A DNA stretch of 64,000 bases from Ancylothrix sp036704045 (lineage in GTDB: Bacteria > Cyanobacteriota > Cyanobacteriia > Cyanobacteriales > Oscillatoriaceae), in assembly GCA_036704045.1 (NCBI GenBank), contig DATNQM010000034.1, positions 1 through 64,000 of the forward strand. The letters are read 5' to 3'. The translations under genes and the position numbers were made by a program. The notes beneath the pieces were generated by a model that worked only from the letters and a program-made list of their open reading frames with translations, was not told where the DNA came from and did no database searches. The first letter of the stretch is position 1; every line of letters starts with the position of its first letter. Below are positions 25,954-34,478 of this stretch, piece after piece.

Positions 25954-28467
25954 ATGAAAAATTTACACATTATTAACCTAGAACCAGAAGAATTTGATCT
26001 AACAAAGTATGAAGGAGAACCTATACAAATTCCTGGAACTATTCAGCCGCATGGAATTTTAATTGTCTTAGAAGAGACTACTTTAAAAATATTACAAATC
26101 AGCAAAAATGCTGAAATGATTTTTAACATATCTAGTTGTACAGACTTGCTTAACCAAAACTTAACTATTTTGTTAAATGACGAGCAAGTAAATCAAATTC
26201 AAATGGGTTTACAACAGGAAGATATAGGTACAGTCAATCCAATTAAAATTAATATTAGCAACAAAAAAAACCTTCTATTAAATGGGATTCTACACCGTTA
26301 TGGGGGAGTAGTAATCTTAGAATTAGAGCCAGAATTAGCGCCAGAAGCAGACAGTTTTATAAGTTTTTACCATCGAGTTAGAGCCTCCACAGCCAAACTG
26401 CAAAATGCCGATACATTGCAAAAAATGTGCGAAATAGCTGTTAAAGAAGTGAAACAACTAACCGGCTTTGATCGCGTTATGGTGTACAAATTTGATGCTG
26501 ATAACAATGGTCAAGTTATAGCGGAAGATAAAAAAGAGAACCTACAACCGTTTTTAGGTTTGCATTATCCAGTGTCAGACATTCCCAAACAAGCCAGACA
26601 AATTTATACATATAACTGGCTGAGATTAATAGCAGATGTTAATTATGAGCCGGTAGAAATGGTGCCCATCCACAACCCAGTTTCTAATCTACCCTTGGAT
26701 CTAAGCCAATGCGTGCTTAGAGGAGTTGGGCCTTGCCATCTTGAATACTTACAAAATATGGGCGTTACAGCATCAATGTCCATTTCTCTATTAAAAGGTC
26801 AAAAACTGTGGGGATTAATAGCCTGTCACCATCAATCCCCAAAATATGTTTCCTATGAAGTTCGTAAAGCCTGCGAATTTATTGGTCAAGTTATATCTTT
26901 TGAAATTGCTGCCAAAAAACAAAATGAAGATTACGAATATCAAATAAACTTAAAATCAATTAATGCCAAATTAATTGAATACATGAGTAATGAAAAAGAT
27001 TATATTGACGGTTTATTAAAACATCAACCGAATTTACTTGATGTCGTAGGAGCCACAGGAGCCATTATCAAAGCCGGGAACCAATGGGAATCGGTGGGAG
27101 AAACCCCCCAACCAGAACAATTACAAGGTTTAACAAAGTGGCTACACAAAAAACTTCAAAATAACTTAGTTTATGTCACCGATTCCCTAGCCAAAGAATA
27201 TACACTGGCAGAAAATTTTAAAGAAATAGGTAGCGGATTAATAGCCCTATCATTTTCTCCTACTCATAATAGTTATGTAATTTGGTTTCGCCCGGAAGTG
27301 ATTCAAACGGTTGAATGGGCCGGCAACCCTAGGAAAGGTGTACAAATAGAAGAAGATGGTACAGTCAGACTGTCGCCGCGTAAATCTTTTGAATTGTGGA
27401 AAGAAATAGTCCAAGGAAAATCACTACCTTGGAAAGAATGTGAAATTGAATCTGCCCTAGAACTGAGAAATGCTATTATCACAATTGTTCTAAAAAACGC
27501 CGAAGAAATGGCAAAATTAAATGCAGCTTTGCAACAATCTGAAGCGAGAGAAAGAGAAAAATCCCAACAACTAGAGGTAGCAATCCAAGAACTGCAAAGA
27601 ACCCAAACCCAGTTAATTCAAAGTGAAAAAATGTCTACTTTGGGGCAGTTAGTGGCCGGTATAGCCCACGAAATAAATAACCCCATTAACTTTATTTATG
27701 GCAACCTTTCCTACGCCACAACCTACTCTCAAGACCTCCTTGATTTAGTCCATATTTATGAAAAAAATTCCCTGACAGCCTCTCCAGAAATCAAACAAAA
27801 AAAAGAAGAAATTGATTTAGAATTTATCTTTGAAGATTTGCCAAAATTGTTAAATTCAATGAAAGTAGGAGCCGAAAGAATCTGTGATATTGTTCAATCT
27901 TTAAAGGTTTTTTCTCGTGTAGATGAATCAGCGATGAAGCCGGTTAATATCCACGATGGAATAGATAGTGCTTTAATGCTTTTAAGTCATCGGCTTAAAT
28001 CTAAAATTGATTATCCGGGGATACAAGTAATTAAAAATTATAGCGATTTGCCGCCGGTGCAATGTTACCCCGGTTCCCTGAACCAAGTTTTTATGAACTT
28101 GCTCAGTAATGCCATTGAACACTTAGACGAAAGAGACCGACAAAGAACTCTTTTAGAAATAAAAGAAAATCCTAGTCAAATTATTATCCGAACTGAATTA
28201 TTTAATAATGAAACTAAGGAAACAAAACAGAATGATTCCCTCTGGATTAGGGTTTCCATCGCAGATAATGGCCCCGGACTGCCTCAAGAAATAATCAATA
28301 AAGCCTTGAATGCTATCTATGCAGCCTCTCAACCAGAGGGTAAAAATAATAGCTTACGACTAGCAATAAGCTATCAAATCATTGTCGAAAAACACAAAGG
28401 AAACTTTCATTATCTGTCCCGCTCTAAACAAGGTACAGAATTTCAAATAGAAATTCCTTTGAAATAA
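25954..28467 (+). CDS. Cph1-type phytochrome histidine kinase with altered ATP lid
   Basis: This 837-aa protein is PAS-GAF-PHY-HK. The PAS domain starts with EPIQIPGTIQPHG. Tyr stands where bacteriophytochromes have their N-terminal bilin Cys. The GAF domain has YPVSDIPKQAR and Cys261 in GPCHLEYLQNMG, the position of Cph1 Cys259, so a phycocyanobilin-type chromophore is expected. The PHY tongue has SPRKSF (~475). HisKA has His572 in GIAHEINNP. The HATPase N box QVFMNLLSNAIEHL and IADNGPGL are intact. After that the F and G2 boxes are lost: NAIYAASQPEGKNNSLRLAIS replaces the FFTTK...GTGMGLSIS seen in the neighbouring kinase. Red/far-red sensing is likely; kinase activity is doubtful. Confidence 0.92.
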   Translation: MKNLHIINLEPEEFDLTKYEGEPIQIPGTIQPHGILIVLEETTLKILQISKNAEMIFNISSCTDLLNQNLTILLNDEQVNQIQMGLQQEDIGTVNPIKINISNKKNLLLNGILHRYGGVVILELEPELAPEADSFISFYHRVRASTAKLQNADTLQKMCEIAVKEVKQLTGFDRVMVYKFDADNNGQVIAEDKKENLQPFLGLHYPVSDIPKQARQIYTYNWLRLIADVNYEPVEMVPIHNPVSNLPLDLSQCVLRGVGPCHLEYLQNMGVTASMSISLLKGQKLWGLIACHHQSPKYVSYEVRKACEFIGQVISFEIAAKKQNEDYEYQINLKSINAKLIEYMSNEKDYIDGLLKHQPNLLDVVGATGAIIKAGNQWESVGETPQPEQLQGLTKWLHKKLQNNLVYVTDSLAKEYTLAENFKEIGSGLIALSFSPTHNSYVIWFRPEVIQTVEWAGNPRKGVQIEEDGTVRLSPRKSFELWKEIVQGKSLPWKECEIESALELRNAIITIVLKNAEEMAKLNAALQQSEAREREKSQQLEVAIQELQRTQTQLIQSEKMSTLGQLVAGIAHEINNPINFIYGNLSYATTYSQDLLDLVHIYEKNSLTASPEIKQKKEEIDLEFIFEDLPKLLNSMKVGAERICDIVQSLKVFSRVDESAMKPVNIHDGIDSALMLLSHRLKSKIDYPGIQVIKNYSDLPPVQCYPGSLNQVFMNLLSNAIEHLDERDRQRTLLEIKENPSQIIIRTELFNNETKETKQNDSLWIRVSIADNGPGLPQEIINKALNAIYAASQPEGKNNSLRLAISYQIIVEKHKGNFHYLSRSKQGTEFQIEIPLK

Positions 28468-28585
28468 GGGTATTTTTTTGGAGATTCTGGATGTACCTTT
28501 GAACGGTTTATTATTTTTCTGGCAGATAAAAGCTGAAGTAGGATAGGTCACTTTTTCAAGCCAGAAATTAGTAAAAATCGATTCT

Positions 28586-30379
28586 TTAACGCTTTTGCCA
28601 TTGGCGGATTGATTTTTGAGCCTGAGAATAGGCAGGGGCATCTTTTGGCACAAAAGATGCTGCTTCTATAGCAGAACTGAACCGGCCCCGTGCAGCACGA
28701 TAAAGAGCAATATTATAAATTTCCTGACTCCACTGGCCAATTAAAATCTGAGCCTGGGAGTAACTGGGCTGACCGGCCCGTATTTGACGAGCACTGGCAA
28801 TAGCCTGGACATAGGACGGCAATAAACCACGACGAACAGAACCACTCGCCACCCTTAACCGCTGCTGGTTGGCTTGTTGTAACTGCAATTGACCCTGCCA
28901 TTGCTCTAACAAAACTTGTGCTTGCTGACTTAAACCACGTTGACTTTTTGGTACTAATTTTGCGGCAGCGATGGCGCCTGAAAAATTGCCTTGTTTAGCT
29001 CGACCCTTAGCAATATCCAAAATTACAAAAGACCAACGCTGAATATTTTGTTGAGCCTCGGCATAAAGCGCATCTCCGGGCGGAATTTGATTTGCTTTAG
29101 CAATGGCATAGCTAAAGCGCGATGCTGAAACCGGCTCCACCAAAAGCACCGCCTGGTCGAGCAATTTTTGGGAAGCCGGTGTGGATGGCCGAGAATTATT
29201 ATTTTCGGGTCTTTTTTCTGGCACGGTTGCCGGTGTAATCTGGGTTTTGTCAACTTCCGAAGGCTGATCCTTTTCAATATCAGCGGTGGAGGTGACAGCG
29301 GCCGGTGTAGCTGAGGGAGTCGGAGAAACAAACAGAGTTCTGCCAACCAACACTCCCAAAAGCAAGACTAATAGCCCTGCGCCACTCCAGAGAAGAGGCG
29401 ACACCCGCCCATCGGAACGACTTGGTACAGGAACAGCAGGCGGGGGAGGTGGAACTATGGGGAGAGGACTAGGATCGGGGTTTTTTGGCTTACTATTAAC
29501 GATATTTATAGAGGTAGAGAGATCAAAATCTGGTTCTTTGTATAAAGTGCCATTGGAAATAGGACGCGAACCATTACTACTAATAGAGTGAGAATTTTGA
29601 GAACCATTTAGGGAAGCCGAAGCAGCCACGACTTCATTTTGGGGCCAAATTAACCACTTTCCTTTAACATCTGGATAAATGCAGCAAACCGGCTCTTGGA
29701 CTGGCAAATTATGGTGTTCGCATAATTCAGGTAGACGCTGATTTAAATAGCGACTTAAACTGTCTAAATTAAGACAGCGGTTATAACGCAAACCATCTAA
29801 CAAACAAGCCGCAAACAATCCATGACGTAAGTTTCTAGCCTCATGGGAAAATTGCTCACTTTGGCAAGAAAGAAAAGTAGGAATTTCATAAGTTTTTGCT
29901 AGTTCTAAAGTTTCTATCCCAACGGCTTGAGAACCTCCCATACCTGATGTACGGTTGATATCTAATAAGACTACTACCATCTGAGCGTTGGCTTTTTTGA
30001 GAGTAGCAAATATTTCTTGCATGGCAATGCCGGTAGCGGATATATCTGCTGGATCTCCATAGGTTGGCATTAAATAATCTTGCCCTTGCTGGCTTAAACC
30101 ATAGCCGCTGAAAAAGAACCATAATAAGTCATCTTTTTCTACTTTTTCTCGGCAAACAATGTCTAGTATTTCCAGAATATTTTCCCGGTTGGGATGGGTA
30201 GAAGACTGATCATAGGCCGGTGAAGAGTTTGTCATTAGTACACAACCCTCGCCACCTATGCTGACTTCGCTCACCAAAAAATTGTATAGGGACTCTGCGT
30301 CCTGATCGGCGTAGTTTAAGGGTTCAAAGCACTGATAATGATTAATGCCAATGGCTATGCAAGCGTGATTTTTTACCAT
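28586..30379 (-). CDS. caspase-fold (orthocaspase-like) membrane protein lacking catalytic dyad
   Basis: This 597-aa protein starts MVKNHACIAIGINHYQCFE and has a peptidase C14/caspase-like domain to ~260. The catalytic His of SGHG is Tyr93 (FFFSGYG) and the Cys of LLDACR is Asn142 (LLDINRTS), so proteolysis is not expected. A Pro-rich linker (~300-325) precedes one membrane segment (~328-350, VLLLGVLVGRTLF). The C-terminal ~190 residues contain about four repeats of the pattern A-A-x-x-I/V-P...Y-x-x-A-Q-x-x-I-x-x-W. I prefer the ATG at 30379 to one 39 bases upstream, since the fold starts there. The topology (caspase domain on one side of a membrane, helical repeats on the other) suggests a scaffold or sensor. 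Confidence 0.85.
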   Translation of the reverse strand: MVKNHACIAIGINHYQCFEPLNYADQDAESLYNFLVSEVSIGGEGCVLMTNSSPAYDQSSTHPNRENILEILDIVCREKVEKDDLLWFFFSGYGLSQQGQDYLMPTYGDPADISATGIAMQEIFATLKKANAQMVVVLLDINRTSGMGGSQAVGIETLELAKTYEIPTFLSCQSEQFSHEARNLRHGLFAACLLDGLRYNRCLNLDSLSRYLNQRLPELCEHHNLPVQEPVCCIYPDVKGKWLIWPQNEVVAASASLNGSQNSHSISSNGSRPISNGTLYKEPDFDLSTSINIVNSKPKNPDPSPLPIVPPPPPAVPVPSRSDGRVSPLLWSGAGLLVLLLGVLVGRTLFVSPTPSATPAAVTSTADIEKDQPSEVDKTQITPATVPEKRPENNNSRPSTPASQKLLDQAVLLVEPVSASRFSYAIAKANQIPPGDALYAEAQQNIQRWSFVILDIAKGRAKQGNFSGAIAAAKLVPKSQRGLSQQAQVLLEQWQGQLQLQQANQQRLRVASGSVRRGLLPSYVQAIASARQIRAGQPSYSQAQILIGQWSQEIYNIALYRAARGRFSSAIEAASFVPKDAPAYSQAQKSIRQWQKR

Positions 30380-30592
30380 TTTTGTATAATATTTCGCGTT
30401 TTGCTGAAAACATAACATATTGTAAGCGGTGGTTTGACTACAGCGTTAGGGGATATCTTGCACCGGCAAAATGATTTTCACTTCCAGTTATAAAGAAATG
30501 AACCATAAACCAAGCATCAGGATTAAAATTAAAGAGCGAGATATATTGCTTCGTTTTCACAGCCAGTGATCCCACCAAGGAGCGTTTCAAAT

Positions 30593-31309
30593 ATGACTAT
30601 GGCCCCCAACCGGGAAACTTCCATAACACCTGCTAATGCTGTTGAGCGCCACTCCCAAAAGCGTAAGCGGCCTAAAAAGCATAACCATTATGGATTTCAA
30701 GATTTTTTCCAAATGGATAACTCGACCGGCATTATTACCGATTGGAATGATAGCCGAAATATCTTTACCAGTGAAGATTTTATTATTGGGTTACAAGAAG
30801 GTTTGGAAGAGGAAGTTGGTAATGCTTCTAGTGTGATTATGTACACTATTGGTAATCAGTGGGGAACTCGTGATGCCTTAGTTTTTCGGAATTGGTTTGA
30901 GAAAGAATTTGACCGCGATATCCATAATTCTAATTTGATGTTTTTGTTAGAAACTTGGTGGTGGCCTTTTACGGCTCAAGGTTGGGGCCGGTGGGAAGTT
31001 GATATGAGTGACCGCAAACAAGGATTTATTTTTATCAATTTGTTTGATTCAGCGGTGGCTCGCACTTTAGGAGATGTTGGAAAACCGGTTTGTTTTCTTT
31101 ATGCGGGTTTGTTTTCTGGGTTTTTTAGCAGTTTGGTGAAAAAGCCTTTAAACTGTATTGAAATTCAATGTTATTCGATGGGGGAAACTTATTGTAAGTT
31201 TTTGTTGGGAAATAAAGACCGCATTGATGCGGCGTCTTTTTGGCTTAATGAAGGTGCAACGGCTAGAGATATTCAAAAACGCTTGCTAGATGGGGAGCGA
31301 TTGAAATGA
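30593..31309 (+). CDS. V4R-domain protein (slr0144-like)
   Basis: This 238-aa protein has a C-terminal V4R (4-vinyl reductase) domain. The hallmark cysteines are present in KPVCFLYAGLFSGFF and CYSMGETYCKFLLG. An N-terminal basic stretch RKRPKKH precedes it. V4R domains bind small hydrophobic ligands or tetrapyrrole-related molecules. In Synechocystis two V4R proteins (Slr0144, Slr0147) belong to a photosystem II-associated operon. I use the ATG at 30593, which has AAGGAG 10 bases before it, not the upstream GTG at 30566. The stop overlaps the next start (ATGA), so it is translationally coupled. Confidence 0.85.
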   Translation: MTMAPNRETSITPANAVERHSQKRKRPKKHNHYGFQDFFQMDNSTGIITDWNDSRNIFTSEDFIIGLQEGLEEEVGNASSVIMYTIGNQWGTRDALVFRNWFEKEFDRDIHNSNLMFLLETWWWPFTAQGWGRWEVDMSDRKQGFIFINLFDSAVARTLGDVGKPVCFLYAGLFSGFFSSLVKKPLNCIEIQCYSMGETYCKFLLGNKDRIDAASFWLNEGATARDIQKRLLDGERLK

Positions 31310-31599
31310 GTTCTACTTCTTTAAGTGACAATGACGACAAAAATTTATCATGGTTGAAGTTGTCTGTAGAGGATTTTTTTGGGGATTGTAACTGGGCCGG
31401 TCAGCCGGTGGAGTTGCACCAAATGCAGCCTGGTGATCCGTTGCCTTTTACAGTTAGTGTGCGGGAATTTTTTCTCGCTTTTCCTTGGGAAGGAATGCCT
31501 ATGGTGGCAATGGCTCCAAAACCTCTACGGGCTGTTTCTGTAAAAACTGGTGAAACTCAAAAACAATCGACTCTGGCGGATCTTATGGATCTGTTTTAA
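31306..31599 (+). CDS. small slr0145-like protein with twin motif
   Basis: This 97-aa protein overlaps the preceding V4R gene by 4 bases. It contains two copies of a short motif: LSVEDFFGDCNWAGQP and VSVREFFLAFPWEGMP, with the consensus S-V-x-x-F-F...W-x-G-x-P. No membrane segment or enzyme motif is seen. The position matches slr0145 in the Synechocystis operon. The function is unknown; the paired motif suggests a binding peptide, perhaps for a partner with twofold symmetry. Confidence 0.75.
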   Translation: MSSTSLSDNDDKNLSWLKLSVEDFFGDCNWAGQPVELHQMQPGDPLPFTVSVREFFLAFPWEGMPMVAMAPKPLRAVSVKTGETQKQSTLADLMDLF

Positions 31600-31762
31600 G
31601 GTTCTTTTTTGTAGTTTCCAAACTCTTTGGAAAACTATCTCTCTTTTAAAAAACAAATATGTTTCTAACCCTTCTTGGATAGGCGCCAAGGTGGGGCTGA
31701 GAATACAATTTTGTTATGAGGAGAGATTTTAAACTGATTAACCGCTGTGTTTTAGAAAAGAG

Positions 31763-32224
31763 ATGCACCCAAAAATAGAAAACCTCATAGAAGAGGCAGA
31801 AACTCGTTACTTGAAAGCCGAAGAAATTGAGGCATTTAAACAGTATGCAATTTCCATTGCCCAAAGCCTCAAAACCTATGAATTTTTGAGAGATCAAGAG
31901 ATGAAGATTTTTCAACCCATTGCTGATCAGTTGGTCGCAGCTTTTCCACAAATTCCTCAAGAAATATTGGAAAGGTCTTTGAAACATTGGGTGTTGGTTT
32001 TGCGTTATAGTGCAATGGCAATGTTGATAAATGATGCCCAATATTTAGAAACAAATTTACTTGATTGGTTAAAAGGTATTGTGGAAACTCACCAATCAAC
32101 GGAGATTGAAACTAAACTTTATGATTTGCTCCAAAATCAACTTAAAACTTTGATGGCTCCACCGGCCTTGGCATTGCTTCAACCGTTTTTGAGTAAGGCA
32201 AAAACTATTCTTATAGAAGGATAA
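31763..32224 (+). CDS. phycobiliprotein-like protein without bilin cysteine
   Basis: This 153-aa all-helical protein aligns by pattern with phycobiliprotein subunits. ETRYLKAEEIEAFKQY corresponds to the N-terminal helices, and SLKHWVLVLRYSAMAMLIND to the chromophore region C-x-R-D...LRY..YA.L.GD. At the bilin Cys position there is Ser and at the key Asp there is His. The protein contains no cysteine at all, so covalent bilin is excluded. It probably uses the globin-like fold for protein contacts. The position matches slr0146. It lies 163 bases after the small gene and 197 before the second V4R gene. Confidence 0.75.
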   Translation: MHPKIENLIEEAETRYLKAEEIEAFKQYAISIAQSLKTYEFLRDQEMKIFQPIADQLVAAFPQIPQEILERSLKHWVLVLRYSAMAMLINDAQYLETNLLDWLKGIVETHQSTEIETKLYDLLQNQLKTLMAPPALALLQPFLSKAKTILIEG

Positions 32225-32421
32225 ATGGGTGGGGCGATGGGCCGTTTTTTCAAGTTTTAACCCTTCGCTAACGCCCTTTATTTCTTTGAATAAATGAGTT
32301 TTTAAGGGGTAATAGTTATCTGCTTTGTGCTTTAATGTAAGGCGAATTTTGTAAAATTATTGATTGGTTGGCAAGGTTTTTTGTTGTTGTAATTTTGTGA
32401 ATTTTTGGGGAGAAAATTGTT

Positions 32422-33081
32422 ATGATTACGATGTCTGATTTGCTTGAGTCTCGTCGAATTCCGGGGAACTATTTTGCAGCAAGTGCTTATATTCGTGGGG
32501 ATCTGGAGTTAGGTTTACTGGAAAGCCGAAGGGGTGATAGGTTACTTGCTTTACCAGAGACTTTAATTGAGGCAATTTATCTGGGTTTGGAACAAGAAAC
32601 TGGTCAAGCGGCGCGTCTGGTTTTGTTTAATTGTGGCCGGTGGTGGGGTAAAAATTTTTATGCGCGGTTTTCAGAAGAAGTGAGTGAGTATTATGGTAAA
32701 CCGCTGGCGACAATGGAAATGGTGGAGTTTGTGCAGTGTTTACAACAGTGTTGGAAAACGTTGGGATGGGGTAGTTTTGAACTGGAGCCAAAATATTACC
32801 AAAATGGGTTTTTAGAGGTAAGAATTACCCATTCACCCTATGCAAAATATGCTCCCCAAACTAATCGTCCTGTCTGTCATTTAGAGGCCGGTATTTTAAG
32901 TTCATTTTTTAGCCAACTGACAGGGAGAGAGTTGCATTGTGTGCAGACGAGTTGTGAGTCTTTGCAAGCAGATACAAACCGTTTTATTTTGGGTTTACCT
33001 GAGCGTCTAAAATCGGTGGATGTTTGGCTAACAGAAGGCAAAAAAAATGATGAAATTATGAGTCTTTTAATCAATCAATAG
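32422..33081 (+). CDS. second V4R-domain protein (slr0147-like)
   Basis: This 219-aa protein shows the V4R layout: ETGQAARLVLFNCGRWWGK, then RPVCHLEAGILSSFFSQL, then HCVQTSCESLQADTNRFILG. In the last block the final family Cys is replaced by Asn, unlike the first V4R protein of the cluster. A GGGAG ribosome site precedes the ATG. It probably binds a small hydrophobic ligand and may pair with the first V4R protein. It is convergent with the next gene across a long inverted repeat. Confidence 0.82.
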   Translation: MITMSDLLESRRIPGNYFAASAYIRGDLELGLLESRRGDRLLALPETLIEAIYLGLEQETGQAARLVLFNCGRWWGKNFYARFSEEVSEYYGKPLATMEMVEFVQCLQQCWKTLGWGSFELEPKYYQNGFLEVRITHSPYAKYAPQTNRPVCHLEAGILSSFFSQLTGRELHCVQTSCESLQADTNRFILGLPERLKSVDVWLTEGKKNDEIMSLLINQ

Positions 33082-33122
33082 AGAAGGATTCTTTGTATTT
33101 TTTTATTTTTTTTGCAACCTAC

Positions 33123-33210
33123 CAATACATTAGACATCTCAAAAAAGCAAGATAAGGGGGTTAGCGCAATGCTGGTTATGATAGTTTTTTTAAAGATGTC
33201 TAATGTATTG
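33123..33210. repeat. 17-bp terminal inverted repeat element
   Basis: Arms at 33123-33139 and 33194-33210 are perfect reverse complements (starting CAATACATTAGACATCT). Next to each arm is an A-run (33141-33146) or a T-run (33185-33191), and the whole element is 88 bases. It sits between convergent genes and could be a bidirectional terminator. The long exact arms also fit a miniature inverted-repeat element. No target duplication is evident. Confidence 0.85.
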
Positions 33211-33217
33211 TTACAAA

Positions 33218-33682
33218 CTAATATTTCAGGCGGTTTAGTTCCCAAAGAGGAATAAAAATGGTGGCTTCTTCTGGGGTTAAATATTGCCTGATGACTTCTA
33301 GCATAACTTGATAGGTAAGTTCAGCACTGCGTTCAACGTTCATAGCTTTTAAAATTGTTTGAAACCAGGAAATAAATTGTTCTTTAAACCTGTCGGTATC
33401 GTTGAACAGTAAGGCGGCGGCTGTATGGCGCAAAACTCTGACTGTATCAAGTTTCCATTTATTAGTTGCATCTTGGGAACCGCTCTGAAATAAAGTGGAG
33501 TCTATCGATTTAATTTTTGCTTGAACTTGGCGGATAATTTCAGTTTCAGAGGCTCTAATTTTTTGATAAGCGCTGAGACGAATATTAAAAGATTTAAAAT
33601 AATCTTTTAAAAATTGTAGTTCTTCGGAGGTGGCGTAGCGTCCATCAGCGGCGACACTTAAGCGGGCAAATTGAGTTAGCAT
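33218..33682 (-). CDS. phycobiliprotein-like protein without bilin cysteine (slr0149-like)
   Basis: This 154-aa protein resembles phycobiliprotein subunits: VAADGRYATSEELQFLKDYF matches the N-terminal helices, and WKLDTVRVLRHTAAALLFND the chromophore-binding stretch. Trp replaces the bilin Cys while the Asp three residues later is kept. There is no Cys in the protein. It is downstream of the ferredoxin gene on the minus strand (39-base gap), a pair matching slr0148-slr0149. A structural or assembly role is likely rather than light harvesting. Confidence 0.78.
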   Translation of the reverse strand: MLTQFARLSVAADGRYATSEELQFLKDYFKSFNIRLSAYQKIRASETEIIRQVQAKIKSIDSTLFQSGSQDATNKWKLDTVRVLRHTAAALLFNDTDRFKEQFISWFQTILKAMNVERSAELTYQVMLEVIRQYLTPEEATIFIPLWELNRLKY

Positions 33683-33721
33683 AAATTTTTTTGTGGGGAA
33701 AAGTAGACTAAGAAAAGCTTT

Positions 33722-34204
33722 TTAAGCATCGCGAGTTTGGGCAAGATATTGCCCGACTTGGAGGCGTGTTTCTTCGAGTTGAGTGATAACAGAACGAGTA
33801 ATTAATTTACCTGCTTCTACTACTACTTGACCGGTGATGGGGTGCAAAAGATCCTGTTCTGCACGACGTCCTATGAGGGCGTTAATATCTTGAATAGCGT
33901 TGATATACATCCCGGTGGGGACTTCTACAATAACGCCTTCATCTAAGACTCTTGCTTGACAGGCTAGACGAGAGTTTGTTGAGGCTGTTGTAATAATTTC
34001 TAGGGTTCTTTGTTCGCGGCGTTGAATGGCTGATAAACCGTCCATTCCTTGCTTAATATAAACGTGACAAGTAGCGCACATTCCTCGTCCGCCACATTCT
34101 TTTAAAACGTTTAGTTCATTGGCGATTAAAGCAGAGAGAATGTTGGAGTTGGTTTGAACAGAAGTCTCTAAGGCGAGGGGGTCTAATCTAATTGTTTTTG
34201 CCAT
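33722..34204 (-). CDS. [2Fe-2S] ferredoxin with C-terminal extension (slr0148-like)
   Basis: This 160-aa protein has the four cluster ligands in adrenodoxin-like spacing: Cys37, Cys43, Cys46 (ECGGRGMCATC) and Cys82 (SRLACQARV). About 60 residues after the fold (NALIGRRAEQD onward) are predicted helical and not part of ordinary ferredoxins. It would carry one electron in the cytoplasm. It matches Slr0148 of the Synechocystis photosystem II-associated operon in type and position. It heads the minus-strand pair and is divergent from the kinase gene. Confidence 0.87.
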   Translation of the reverse strand: MAKTIRLDPLALETSVQTNSNILSALIANELNVLKECGGRGMCATCHVYIKQGMDGLSAIQRREQRTLEIITTASTNSRLACQARVLDEGVIVEVPTGMYINAIQDINALIGRRAEQDLLHPITGQVVVEAGKLITRSVITQLEETRLQVGQYLAQTRDA

Positions 34205-34478
34205 ATTTTTTTAGTTGAGAGGGATAATTTCCAATGGTTTTTTGAGGATTAAGAGTAGTGCAGCTATCCTGAAAAAAGTAAACCGTCTCAATATTAAGAT
34301 ATATTTGAGTCGAAAAGTTTTTACCCTTGGGTCTAAGGGTAAGTAAATTTGCCTTCTGCAACAAGTCGGTGTGGGAAAATTTTGTTGCTGATGTGAGGGT
34401 GCTGTGCGAAACTCTCCTATGGGGTAGCTAAGCATGATAATCTTAGTACAACTCGACTGAAACGGCATCACAGCTTTG
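34205..34478. promoter_or_regulatory. divergent promoter region, ferredoxin/kinase
   Basis: These ~270 bases separate the minus-strand ferredoxin pair from the plus-strand kinase series, so they should hold promoters in both directions. A CTTGGGTCTAAGGGTAAG stretch near 34325 could form a small stem. No specific boxes are assigned. Confidence 0.4.

Noticed and set aside
28586..30379. active metacaspase
   Set aside because: Both catalytic residues are substituted (Tyr93 for His, Asn142 for Cys).
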